Shown here piece by piece: positions 32,144 through 43,486 of a DNA stretch of 64,000 bases. Below the pieces are notes generated by a model, which ran no database searches, was not told where the DNA came from, and worked only from the letters and a program-made list of their open reading frames with translations. The translations under genes were made by a program, and so were the position numbers. Each line of letters opens with the position of its first letter. Position 1 is the first letter of the stretch. This stretch comes from JBBDWJ01 sp963824095 (lineage in GTDB: Bacteria; Acidobacteriota; Terriglobia; Bryobacterales; UBA6623): the NCBI GenBank assembly GCA_963824095.1, contig CAWGNS010000007.1:248001-312000 (forward strand), in the 5' to 3' direction.

Positions 32144-33610
32144 TTAGTTGCCGGGCCCCGAGTGCTGGTTCGCGGCGGTTTTTTGTTTGTCCGGCGGCTT
32201 GTCGGAAAACAGCACCAGCGACACGCCTTCCCAGTTGCGGCCGGCTCCTTCGTCGGAGGCGACCTTGCCCATCTGCATGATGCCGACGTAGTTCGACCTC
32301 AGGAAGAACGTGTTTTCGAGATACTTCTTCACGAGCTGCGCTCGATCGTGCGAGCGCGTGAACTGGTCGGCCGGCGTGCCTTCGCCGGCGTAACCTTCGA
32401 CGATGATCGGCTGCGTGCGCGCGCGATCGAGCATCGGCGCCATGGCGCGCTCGATTGCCTGCTTGCCTTGCTTGGACAGCCGCTCGGAGCCGTCGGGCTG
32501 CACGTCGAACAGGCGCGAGGCCGGCAGCCATTCGCGCTCGACGGGCCAGCCGGGGGCCTGCTCGCCGGCTTTGTATTTTGCGATGGAAATCTCGCCAAGG
32601 TCGAAGAAGCGGCGTTTCTTGAAGAAGCCGCGGAAGAACCAGTTGTGCTTGAGCGCCTCGGCGTTCTCGGAAAAGTCGGTCATCGTTTCGTTGGCGTAGG
32701 CCAGCGTCTGGCGGACGTCGGTCGCCAGGCCCTCACCTTCCTTCGGCTGGAAGTCTTCGATCGCCTGGCGCGCCCGCTCGGTGACATCTTTGACGTTCTG
32801 AGTGGTCTGCTTGAGATCGTCGACGATGTGGCGCGATTGCACATCCGCGACCATCTCGCGAACGTGGTCGGTGGTTTCGCGGATGTTACCCGCCGTCTGG
32901 CGGATTTCCCCGCTGGTCTGCTGCAGGTTCTCGTAGAGCCGGTCGTCGTTGAACAGCTTGCCGACGGTGCCTTCGCCGCGGTTGATGCGGTCGACGATGG
33001 CGTTGACGTTGGAGGCGATCTTGGTGCCCGACGCCACCGCGTTCTGGACGTTGTCGCTGACGCGTACGATGAGCTTGTCGGTGTCGTCGACCACGCGCGC
33101 GGTTCCCTCCAGGGTATTGCTGATATCGTCTTTGACGTCGTCGATCGATTCGTTGACCTTGCTGACGGTGTCCCGAGCTTCCTGCATCAGGTCGGAAATG
33201 TCGAACGGCTCGCGGCTGTCGATGGTGTCGCCGTCTTTGACCTTCTCGCCCTGCTCGCTGCCGGCGCCCACCTCCAGATACTTGTTGCCGACGAGACCGT
33301 CGGTGAGGATGGTGGCGACCGAATCGGTACGCAGCACCGTCTGGTAGTCTTCGATGACGCGAAAGCGCACCCGGAACTTGGCTTTGGGGCCGGGCGGCAC
33401 GATGATTTCGAGGATCTCGCCGGCATCGCCGCCCGAGACGTGCACCGGGGCGCCGGTTTGCAGGCCGCTGATCTCCTGAAACTCGGCGTAAAGATCGATG
33501 GAGCTGGTGAAAAGCTGGCGGCGGTCGCCGATCAAAAACAGGGCGAGCGTGAACAGCAGCAGGCCTGCCGCCACGAAGATTCCTACGAGTGTCTTGTTCG
33601 ATTTTTCCAT
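32144..33610 (-). CDS. MCE/MlaD-like lipid-transport protein with OmpA-like C-terminal segment
   Basis: A 488-residue periplasmic substrate-binding subunit of a phospholipid transporter. One membrane helix (about 7-26, LVGIFVAAGLLLFTLALFLI) is followed by a single MCE domain (about 38-120, GAPVHVSGGDAGEILEI, then LTDGLVGNKYLEVGAG). A long coiled-coil with Asn/Thr/Asp heptads follows (about 130-310), which in related proteins forms a needle or tube. The C-terminal ~120 residues resemble an OmpA-type domain (PIIVEGYAGEGTPADQF), expected to contact peptidoglycan or the outer membrane. The ATG is 5 nt after the ATPase stop. Confidence 0.88.
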   Translation of the reverse strand: MEKSNKTLVGIFVAAGLLLFTLALFLIGDRRQLFTSSIDLYAEFQEISGLQTGAPVHVSGGDAGEILEIIVPPGPKAKFRVRFRVIEDYQTVLRTDSVATILTDGLVGNKYLEVGAGSEQGEKVKDGDTIDSREPFDISDLMQEARDTVSKVNESIDDVKDDISNTLEGTARVVDDTDKLIVRVSDNVQNAVASGTKIASNVNAIVDRINRGEGTVGKLFNDDRLYENLQQTSGEIRQTAGNIRETTDHVREMVADVQSRHIVDDLKQTTQNVKDVTERARQAIEDFQPKEGEGLATDVRQTLAYANETMTDFSENAEALKHNWFFRGFFKKRRFFDLGEISIAKYKAGEQAPGWPVEREWLPASRLFDVQPDGSERLSKQGKQAIERAMAPMLDRARTQPIIVEGYAGEGTPADQFTRSHDRAQLVKKYLENTFFLRSNYVGIMQMGKVASDEGAGRNWEGVSLVLFSDKPPDKQKTAANQHSGPGN

Positions 33611-33615
33611 GGCGG

Positions 33616-34392
33616 TCAGGCGCCTCCCTCGGATTGCATGAACCGGCGCACCAGATCCTCGTCGCTCTGCTGGAGCTCCTCGGGTGTTCCGCGGGCGAGC
33701 ACCGAGGCTTCGTGCAGCATCATGATTTCGTCGGCGATGCGGCGGGCGCTGGGAATATGGTGCGTGACGATGATCAGCGTGGTCTGGTGTTCGTCCTGCA
33801 TTTTGACGAGCAGGTCGTCGATTTCGGTGGAAGTGATCGGGTCCAGGCCGGCGCTGGGCTCGTCGACCAGGAGAATGTCGGGGTCGAGGGCCATGGCGCG
33901 CGCCAGCCCAGCCCGTTTTTTCATGCCGCCCGACAGCTCGGACGGCATCTTGCGGTAGTCGTTTTCGAGGCCGACCAGAGCGAGCTTCTGGTGGGCGATG
34001 TCGCGAACTTCTTTTTCCGGCTTGTCGCTGTTGCGGCGGATCGGGAAGGCCACGTTCTCGCCGACGGAGATCGAATCGAACAGGGCGGCGTTCTGGAACA
34101 GGAAGCCCATGCGCTGGCGAGTTTCGATCAACTGTTGAGCGCCGAGCTGGTGGATGTCCTCGTCGAGCACGAAGACTTGCCCTTGGTCGGGTTTCATCAA
34201 CGCGATAGTCAGCTTGAGCGTGACGCTTTTGCCGACGCCGCTGCGGCCGATGATGCAAAAGGCCTTGCCGCGCTCGACTTCGAACGAGACATCGCGCAGA
34301 ACGTGCGTGTCACCGAAGGATTTCGAGACGCCCTCGAAGCGCACAGCCGCGGCGGCGCCATTGCCGCTGTTGGTTGGCTCGCCGCTGCTCAC
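33616..34392 (-). CDS. mlaF: Mla-type ABC transporter ATPase
   Basis: A 258-residue ATPase of the lipid-transport (MlaF/Ttg2A) type. Walker A is GRSGVGKS, the signature LSGGMKKR, Walker B DILLVDEP followed by SAGLDPI, and the H-loop is IVTHH. It overlaps the permease by 4 bases (ATGA), so the three genes at 32144-35171 form an operon on the minus strand, transcribed permease, ATPase, MCE protein. The gene symbol is by family resemblance. Confidence 0.92.
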   Translation of the reverse strand: MSSGEPTNSGNGAAAAVRFEGVSKSFGDTHVLRDVSFEVERGKAFCIIGRSGVGKSVTLKLTIALMKPDQGQVFVLDEDIHQLGAQQLIETRQRMGFLFQNAALFDSISVGENVAFPIRRNSDKPEKEVRDIAHQKLALVGLENDYRKMPSELSGGMKKRAGLARAMALDPDILLVDEPSAGLDPITSTEIDDLLVKMQDEHQTTLIIVTHHIPSARRIADEIMMLHEASVLARGTPEELQQSDEDLVRRFMQSEGGA

Positions 34393-35171
34393 CGCACCTC
34401 CGGAAACAGGAAGAAGATCGTTTTGACCAGCACGACGTTCACCACGATCACCGCCACCGACGAATAGACGACGCTGCGCGTGGATGCGTCGCCGACCCCG
34501 CGCGCGCCGCCCCTGGCCGTATAGCCCAGGTACGACGACACGGTGGCGATCAGAAAGCCGAACACGGCGGTCTTGAGGGTCGGCGGGATCAAATCCAGAA
34601 AATCGATGCTCGCGAAGGCGCGCCGGTAGTAGAGCTGCAGCGACATGCCGCTGATCACAGTTTCGGCGAGATAGCCGCCGGTGATGGCCGCGAAGTTGAA
34701 CATGGTCGTGAGCAGCGGCAGCACGATGATGCAGGCGATGACACGGGTGACCACCAGATAGCGAAACGAATCGACGGCCAGCGATTCGAGGGCGTCGATC
34801 TGCTCAGTGACGCGCATGCCGCCCAATTCGGCGCCGATGCCGGCCCCAATGCGGCCCGACACGAGCAGGCCGGTGACGATCGGCCCGGTTTCGGTGACCA
34901 TGGCGATGGCCAGCGCGGTGGGGATCAACGCCTCGGCGCCGAAACGCTCGAGCGACGAGCGCGTGTGCATCGACATGACGACGCCGACGGCGAGGCCTGA
35001 CATCACGACCAGCGGGGCCGAAAGCGCGCCCAGGCGATAGATCTGGCGAATGATTTCCGGCGTTTCGTAGGGTGGGCGGATGGCTTCGCGCAGCGCTCGC
35101 ACGCCGAACGTGCTGACGATGCCGATCCATTCGAGGCCGCCGATGATGGCGGCTTGCAACATAGGGATCAT
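34389..35171 (-). CDS. mlaE: Mla-type permease
   Basis: A 260-residue MlaE/YrbE family membrane protein with about five helices. Conserved parts are GLAVGVVMSMHTRSSLERFG, the ETGPIVTGLLVSGRIGAGIG loop, and EQIDALESLAVDSFRYLVV. It is the first gene of the operon. Family knowledge places it in the inner membrane as the dimeric core of the lipid transporter that maintains outer-membrane asymmetry. Confidence 0.93.
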   Translation of the reverse strand: MIPMLQAAIIGGLEWIGIVSTFGVRALREAIRPPYETPEIIRQIYRLGALSAPLVVMSGLAVGVVMSMHTRSSLERFGAEALIPTALAIAMVTETGPIVTGLLVSGRIGAGIGAELGGMRVTEQIDALESLAVDSFRYLVVTRVIACIIVLPLLTTMFNFAAITGGYLAETVISGMSLQLYYRRAFASIDFLDLIPPTLKTAVFGFLIATVSSYLGYTARGGARGVGDASTRSVVYSSVAVIVVNVVLVKTIFFLFPEVR

Positions 35172-35348
35172 GGTTTTTGGGAGCTTAGTTCCGCGATTTC
35201 AAGATGATAGCCCAGACTAGCTAGACTCGCGCGGGCGGCGGTTCGTTTCATGGGATCGGGCTTTGGCATTCGGTGCGGGGAATTGGGGCGCTTTGGCATG
35301 ACGATGCGGCTTGTGAGGTTTGGGTGAGGCCGCAGAGGCGATACCCCG

Positions 35349-35375
35349 CGCCCGTGGCGTGAACCTCCCGGTTTG
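35349..35375 (-). repeat. Partial R1 repeat
   Basis: Only the tail CCCGTGGCGTGAACCTCC and part of the second hairpin remain, in the 286-base gap between the mlaE start and the aldehyde dehydrogenase stop. No other feature is seen in that gap. Confidence 0.5.
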
Positions 35376-35457
35376 GCGGGTGGCGTTGGCGGCCTCCAGC
35401 GTTGCGCTGTTGCTCCTATTCGAGCCCGCATTGCTTTGTTGCCTATTCGAGGTTGCT

Positions 35458-36975
35458 CTATTCGAGCTCGAACTTGACCCCTTGGGCCAGGGGGAGCTCT
35501 TTGCTCCAATTGATGGTCGTGGTTTGGCGGCGCATGTAGGCTTTCCAGGCGTCGCTGCCGGCCTCGCGGCCTCCTCCGGTTTCTTTTTCGCCTCCGAAAG
35601 CGCCTCCGATCTCAGCTCCCGAGGTTCCGATGTTGACGTTGGCGATGCCGCAGTCGCTGCCTTCGTGAGAAAGAAACTGTTCGGCCGCACGCAGATTGTT
35701 GGTGAAGATGGCCGAACTGAGTCCCTGGCTGACCGCGTTGTGACGTTCGATCGCGTCGGCCAGGTCGTCGAACTCGAGCAGGTAGAGAATCGGCGCAAAG
35801 GTTTCCTGTTCGACGATCGGCATTCCGGCGCGCGCCTTCACGATCGCCGGTTCGACGAAATAGCCGGGGCGGTCGAGAAGATTGCCGCCGGTCAAAATCT
35901 CGCCTCCCTCGGACTCTGCTTGTCGCAGCGCGACCTGCATTTGCGCGACGGCCTGGGCATCGATCAGCGGGCCCATCAGCGTCTTTGCGTCGAGCGGATC
36001 GCCGATCGGGATCGAGCGGTAGGCGCGCAACAGGCGCTCGGTGAAGGCGGCGGCGATCTTCTTGTGCAGAAACAGGCGGCGGGTGGTGGTGCAGCGCTGC
36101 CCGGCGGTTCCGGCGGCTCCGAACACGACCGCGCGCAGGGCCAGGTCGAGGTCGGCGTCGTCGAGGACCACGATGGCGTTGTTGCCGCCGAGCTCGAGCA
36201 GCGAACGGCCCAGGCGCTTCGCGACGGCTTCGCCGACGTGACGCCCCATGCGGCAGCTTCCGGTGGCGCTGATCAGCGGCAGGCGGCGGTCGTGGATGAG
36301 CGCCTCGCCGACGGTTTCGTCGGGCCCGATCACCAGATTGAACACGCCGGCGACGCCGTGGGCCTCGCTCACGCGGTTGCAGATGTGCTGCACGGCGACG
36401 GCGATGAGCGGGGTCTTGCGGCTGGGCTTCCAGATCATCGTGTCGCCGCAGACGGCGGCGATCATGGCGTTCCAGGCCCAAACGGCGATGGGGAAGTTGA
36501 AGGCGGTGACGATGCCGATGGGGCCCAGCGGATGCCATTGCTCATACATACGGTGGCGCGGCCGCTCGCTGTGCATCGTCAGGCCGTAGAGCTGCCGCGA
36601 AAGGCCGACCGCGAAGTCGGCGATGTCGATGGCTTCCTGAACCTCGCCCTCGGCTTCGCTGAGGATCTTGCCGGCTTCGAGGCTGATGAGGCGCCCCAGA
36701 GCCTTTTTGTGCCGGCGGAGTTCCTCGCCGAGCTGCCGCACGATTTCGCCGCGCCGGGGGGCGGGCAGCATACGCCACGTGAAGAAGCCCTCGCGGGCGG
36801 CCTCGGCAACCTCGTTGTAGTCATCCAGGCCGGCTTCGAGTACGGCGGCGATCGGCTCACCGCTGGCCGGGTTGATGGAGGCGAGTTCGCCGCCAGAAGG
36901 ACGGGCGATCCATTGGGCGCCGCAGGCTCCGGAATGGGCTGGCGTCAGACCTAGGTCGTTGAGAATGGGGGTCAT
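35458..36975 (-). CDS. ALDH7-family aldehyde dehydrogenase (alpha-aminoadipic semialdehyde dehydrogenase-like)
   Basis: A 505-residue NAD(P)+-dependent dehydrogenase. Features: NAD-binding TAFNFPIAVWAWN, the catalytic general base in LLELGGNNAIVV, and the nucleophilic Cys in GTAGQRCTTTRRLFLH. The GQRCTTTRR context is typical of ALDH7 (antiquitin/AmaB), which oxidises alpha-aminoadipate semialdehyde in lysine breakdown, but other aldehydes are possible. It diverges from the lipid-type locus on the plus strand, so a role on aldehydes from lipid metabolism should not be excluded. Confidence 0.92.
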   Translation of the reverse strand: MTPILNDLGLTPAHSGACGAQWIARPSGGELASINPASGEPIAAVLEAGLDDYNEVAEAAREGFFTWRMLPAPRRGEIVRQLGEELRRHKKALGRLISLEAGKILSEAEGEVQEAIDIADFAVGLSRQLYGLTMHSERPRHRMYEQWHPLGPIGIVTAFNFPIAVWAWNAMIAAVCGDTMIWKPSRKTPLIAVAVQHICNRVSEAHGVAGVFNLVIGPDETVGEALIHDRRLPLISATGSCRMGRHVGEAVAKRLGRSLLELGGNNAIVVLDDADLDLALRAVVFGAAGTAGQRCTTTRRLFLHKKIAAAFTERLLRAYRSIPIGDPLDAKTLMGPLIDAQAVAQMQVALRQAESEGGEILTGGNLLDRPGYFVEPAIVKARAGMPIVEQETFAPILYLLEFDDLADAIERHNAVSQGLSSAIFTNNLRAAEQFLSHEGSDCGIANVNIGTSGAEIGGAFGGEKETGGGREAGSDAWKAYMRRQTTTINWSKELPLAQGVKFELE

Positions 36976-37217
36976 ATGGGGGGCTCGGGGTCGTCTTTCT
37001 TAGTTTGCGGTATTTTTCGGCGGGGTGTTGTTGGGGGGAGGGGTTTTCGTGGGAGCGCTTGGGGAAAAGCCGCGGGTCCCGCAAATGCGCCGAGCCCTGC
37101 GCTACAGGCGCTTCCGGCGGTGCCCGGTTCGGCTTGGCGGACCTTTCGGTCGCGGTTGGGCCTCCCGGTCTGCTAAACAATGTATTGCGCCGTTGATTTT
37201 TGGGCGGCGGGTATTCG

Positions 37218-40006
<2,789 letters not shown>

Positions 40007-40046
40007 GAAGCCTTGGGCCTGTCGGGAGCCCTTAGCGCGTCCGAGG

Positions 40047-40229
40047 GTAGAGACAGGCGCTCCCGCCTGTCAGCCGCCGCGATGCGGCGGCCCTCCTGAG
40101 GCGTCAGCCTTGACTCGACTTGGCAGACGAAGAAAGAGCCGCGCTCCGCAGTACAGGCTTCGTGGATCCGGCGCCAGGCTGGATGGCCGCCTCTTCGCGG
40201 CGGCGACAGGCGGGAGCGCCTGTCTCTAC
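40047..40229. repeat. R3 inverted pair, 183-bp element
   Basis: Terminal arms GTAGAGACAGGCGCTCCCGC... (40047-40071) and ...GCGGGAGCGCCTGTCTCTAC (40205-40229) are perfect complements over 25 bases. The similarity continues inward through a GCCGCCGCG / CGCGGCGGC hairpin on each side. It lies between the ligase fusion and plsY and resembles a miniature inverted-repeat element. Confidence 0.7.
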
Positions 40230-40249
40230 TCCTGCTAAGCTTTCCTCTC

Positions 40250-40837
40250 ATGGTCATGTTCGACACGAATCTGGCGCTCAAGGCGTTGGCCTGTTTTCTG
40301 GCCGGCTCGATTCCGTTCGCGGTGCTGGCGATGCTGGGCTCGGGCATCGATATCCGCAAGGTGGGTTCGGGCAACCCGGGGTTCAACAACGTGCTGCGGG
40401 TGAGCAAGCCGCGAGCCATCGTGACGCTGATCGGCGACATGGGGAAGGGCTTTTTGCCGGTGTGGCTGCTGACCCAACCGGGCGACCCGGCCGCCTACGC
40501 CTGGCTGTTCGGGTTCGCAGCGATCTTCGGCCACTGCTATTCGCCGTGGCTGAAATTCAACGGCGGCAAGGGCATCGCCACATCGGCCGGCGTGATGCTG
40601 GCGATATTTCCCCGCTGGGCGGCGCTGGCGCTGTTGTTCTTCGTCGCCGTGCGCCTGCTGGGAAGCCGCCGCAAATGGCCCGAAGCGGGCATGATCGCCT
40701 CGGTCAGCACCTGGGTGTTTTTCACTGTATTGCTGTTTTTCTATGGGGATACCGTGGCGGCCCGCAACGCGGCTCTGATGACCCTGTTTCTGGCCTGGCG
40801 GCACCAGCAGAACTTCAGGAACCTGTTTGCAAGCTAG
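40250..40837 (+). CDS. plsY: PlsY-like glycerol-3-phosphate acyltransferase
   Basis: A 195-residue polytopic membrane enzyme. PlsY transfers an acyl chain from acyl phosphate to glycerol-3-phosphate, the first step of phospholipid synthesis. Three family motifs are seen in slightly unusual form: GSGNPGFNNVLR, GDMGKGFLPV, and FGHCYSPWLKFNGGKGIATS. It could be a second, specialised PlsY. The gene overlaps the HAD phosphatase gene by 11 nt, so the two are coupled. Confidence 0.88.
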   Translation: MVMFDTNLALKALACFLAGSIPFAVLAMLGSGIDIRKVGSGNPGFNNVLRVSKPRAIVTLIGDMGKGFLPVWLLTQPGDPAAYAWLFGFAAIFGHCYSPWLKFNGGKGIATSAGVMLAIFPRWAALALLFFVAVRLLGSRRKWPEAGMIASVSTWVFFTVLLFFYGDTVAARNAALMTLFLAWRHQQNFRNLFAS

Positions 40838-41502
40838 TGGCACAGTAGCCTTCTACGACTTCGACGGCACTCTGGTGTCGAGCAATGTCGTCACCCGCTA
40901 CGCTTTCTTCGCCAAGAATCATCCCTCGCGAATCGCGGCGGCCTGGCGGTATGGCAAGACACTCTTGGGCGTGCCGCTGTGGCTTGGGCTCGATGCGGTT
41001 TCGCGGCGGCTGTTCAACGAGGTTTTCTTCCGCCAGTACCGCGGGCTACGCCAGGACTGGCTGCTCGAGCAGTCGGAAGTGTTGTTCCACCAGGAGATCC
41101 GGCCGAAGGTTTTCGCGGGCACGGAAAACCTGATCGCGCAGAGACCGCGAGCTGGGCTACCGGCTGGTGCTTGTCAGCGGTGGTTTTGATTTCGATCTGG
41201 GTCCGTTCGTGCGCGCGTTCGGATTCGACGACTTGCTGTCGAATCGTTTGGAGTTCGACAGCGGCGTCGCGACCGGCCGCGTGATCGCGCCGCTGCTAGC
41301 CGAACAGGAGAAAGTGCGCGCGATCCAGAGATACTGCGCCGAGTATAATGTGGAAGCGGCTTGCGCCAAGGCGTACTCCGACAGTTTTTCGGACCTTCCG
41401 ATGTTGGAAGCAGTCGGTTCGCCGGCAGCCGTCAACCCGGACCGCCGCCTGCGCCAGGTCGCGACGGAACGCAACTGGCCGGTGCTCGATTTGCGGGGCT
41501 AA
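40827..41502 (+). pseudogene. HAD-IB hydrolase (SerB-like phosphatase), frameshifted
   Basis: The first part (TTG start at 40827) has the nucleophile motif FYDFDGTL. The second part, in the +1 frame, has GYRLVLVSGGFDF, EFDSGVATG and DSFSDLPMLEAVG (motif III/IV), so the intact product is about 224 residues. The shift lies at about 41140-41146, near CAGAGACC; dropping one base gives a continuous ENLIAQ...DRELGYRLVL. HAD-IB enzymes act on phosphoserine, phosphatidyl-type or acyl-glycerol phosphates; here a lysophosphatidate or similar lipid phosphate is plausible from context. Confidence 0.8.
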
Positions 41503-41565
41503 AAGCTCGGGCGGGGGCGGTCACGAAAGCGTCCCAAAGCGCACAGAAATCGCGAGGCCGCAGAA

Positions 41566-41763
41566 GTGGCGCGGGCCTCGGGCCGGCGGCGTCGCCTTCC
41601 GGGGCGACGTTCTTGTGCATGGCCCAAACAAGCGCCCAGCCCCAAGAACTTTGCGGCGCGGCCCGAAGAACTAACTTTGTGCCCGAGGGGAACAACCTCG
41701 CGCCCCGGCCCTAAGAAACGTCGGCGCGGAACGCCGACGCCGCCGGCCGAAGGCCCGCGCCAC
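41566..41763. repeat. R5 element with terminal inverted repeats
   Basis: Bounded by GTGGCGCGGGCCTCGGGCCG and CGGCCGAAGGCCCGCGCCAC. Internal hairpins include GTCGCCTTCCGGGGCGAC and CGTCGGCGCGGAACGCCGACG split as CGTCGGC / GCCGACG. It lies just before the LarA-like gene and resembles the unit at 14239. Confidence 0.7.
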
Positions 41764-41796
41764 GTTTTGCGCTCCCTGCTTCTTTGCCGATACAGC

Positions 41797-43479
41797 ATGG
41801 CGACACAATCCCACGATCTTGCGGTTGCTTCCGAGTTTGACTTTGGCGACCCCACGCCCAATGCGGTCGGCCGCAAGGCGCAGGTTTCCGCCCAGGGCTG
41901 CGTGGTGCATCTCGAGCCCAACTCGGCCCATCGCCTGATGTGGTCGGGCGAGGACCTGCTCGATGTGAAGCTGCCCGCCGACACGCGCGTGGTCTATCCC
42001 AAGCCGACGATTCCCGGCATCGCCGACCGCGACACGGGCATCCGCTACGCGCTGGCGCACCCCGAGGAGATGGACCCGCTCGAAGCGTTGCTGCGGCCGG
42101 GCATGAAGGTCACCATCGCAATCGACGACATCTCCAAGCCGCTGCCGAAGATGTTCAAGCCCGACGCGCGGCAGTCGATTCTCGAGATCGTGCTCGAAAT
42201 GCTCGCCGCCAAAGGCGTCAGCGACGTTCACATCATCATCGCGACGGCGTTTCACCGCCGCATGGAGCCGTTCGAGATTCGCCACGCGGTCGGCGACCGC
42301 ATCTTCGACGCCTATCACCCCGAGCGTCTTTACAACCACGACGGCGAGGCGCCCGACGGCATGGTGGAGCTAGGCGTCACCGACCACGGCGAACACGCCC
42401 GCATCAACCGCCGCGCAGCCGAGTCGGACCTGCTGATTTACGTCAACATCTCGCTGGTGCCGATGGGCGGCGGGCATCAATCGGTGGCGGTCGGCCTCAG
42501 CGATTACGGCGTGCTGCAGGCGCATCACAATCCGCAGACGATCGCCAAGTGCGATTCCTATTTCGACTACCACGGCTCGGCGCTGGCGCGCTCCACCGAC
42601 CGCCTCGGCCGCCTCATCGAGCAGCACGTCAAGGTCTTCCACATCGACACCGTCACGAACAACGCGATGTTCGACCCCAAGCTCGCGTTCTTCATGAAGA
42701 ACGAAGACCGCTGGTCGGCGCTCGACCGCACTTCGTTCAAGACGGCGCAATGGGCGCTGAAGAAAATGCCGCGCGCGACCAAGCGCAAGCTGCTGTTCGC
42801 CTTCCCCGCCCCCTACGGCATCACCGCGGTGCACGCCGGCGCGACCGAAGCCTGCGTCCGCAAGAACCTCGCTTATTCCTATTCGCAATACTGCGTGCCG
42901 ATCGAGGGGCAGTCGGATGTGGTGGTGTTCGGCGTGCCGTTCATCTCGCCTTACAACGTCAACTCGATTCTCAACCCGCTGCTGGTGCGGGTGCTGGCGC
43001 TGGGCTATTTTTTCAACATGTACCGCGGCATGCCGGTGGTGAAAAAGAACGGCGTGCTGATCCTGACGCACCCGCTCTACGACCAGTTCGACCCGCGCCA
43101 CCACGCCGCCTACAACGAGTTTTTCCATCGCGTGCTGCCCGAATCGACCGACTCGACGGTGCTGCAAAAATACGAGGCCGAGTTCGCCCACAACCCCGAG
43201 TACATCGAGATGTACCGCCACGGCTACGGCTATCACGGCGTGCACCCGTTCTACATGTGGTACTGGGGCGAGAACGGCCACCGCCACTGCGGCAAAGTGA
43301 TCGTCGTCGGCGCCGAAGACCGCATGGCCGCCAAGGTGATGGGTTGGGATTGCGCCGCGTCGATGGACGAAGCGCTCGAGATGGCGCAGTCGCACGTCGG
43401 CCGCAAGCCCTCGATTACGCACATGCACATCCCGCCGATCAACATGGCCGACGTGTCGGGCACGCGCGAGGCCATCTGA
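41797..43479 (+). CDS. LarA-like (lactate racemase N-terminal domain/DUF2088) protein
   Basis: A 560-residue protein related to the nickel-dependent lactate racemase family. Seen: VTIAIDDISKPLP (LarA-type DD-x-T/S-[KR]-P), ATAFHRRMEPFEI with a LarA-type HR, and LYNHDGE. The region aligned to the GG-x-K pincer-lysine loop reads PMGGGHQSVAVG, with Gln where Lys is expected, by eye. LarB, LarC and LarE are absent from the window. So a nickel-pincer racemase role is doubtful; another hydroxyacid or polyol epimerisation is possible. It is much longer than LarA (about 425). The epimerase gene follows after 7 nt. Confidence 0.78.
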   Translation: MATQSHDLAVASEFDFGDPTPNAVGRKAQVSAQGCVVHLEPNSAHRLMWSGEDLLDVKLPADTRVVYPKPTIPGIADRDTGIRYALAHPEEMDPLEALLRPGMKVTIAIDDISKPLPKMFKPDARQSILEIVLEMLAAKGVSDVHIIIATAFHRRMEPFEIRHAVGDRIFDAYHPERLYNHDGEAPDGMVELGVTDHGEHARINRRAAESDLLIYVNISLVPMGGGHQSVAVGLSDYGVLQAHHNPQTIAKCDSYFDYHGSALARSTDRLGRLIEQHVKVFHIDTVTNNAMFDPKLAFFMKNEDRWSALDRTSFKTAQWALKKMPRATKRKLLFAFPAPYGITAVHAGATEACVRKNLAYSYSQYCVPIEGQSDVVVFGVPFISPYNVNSILNPLLVRVLALGYFFNMYRGMPVVKKNGVLILTHPLYDQFDPRHHAAYNEFFHRVLPESTDSTVLQKYEAEFAHNPEYIEMYRHGYGYHGVHPFYMWYWGENGHRHCGKVIVVGAEDRMAAKVMGWDCAASMDEALEMAQSHVGRKPSITHMHIPPINMADVSGTREAI

Positions 43480-43486
43480 AATCCCC

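Noticed and set aside
31766..33958. A 730-codon open frame on the plus strand
   Set aside because: It is antisense to the MCE and ATPase genes, with no domain or ribosome site; the minus-strand genes have clear family motifs.
33611..34258. An N-terminal extension of the MCE protein to 34258
   Set aside because: The extension lies out of frame inside the mlaF ATPase gene; the MCE membrane anchor begins at ATG 33610.
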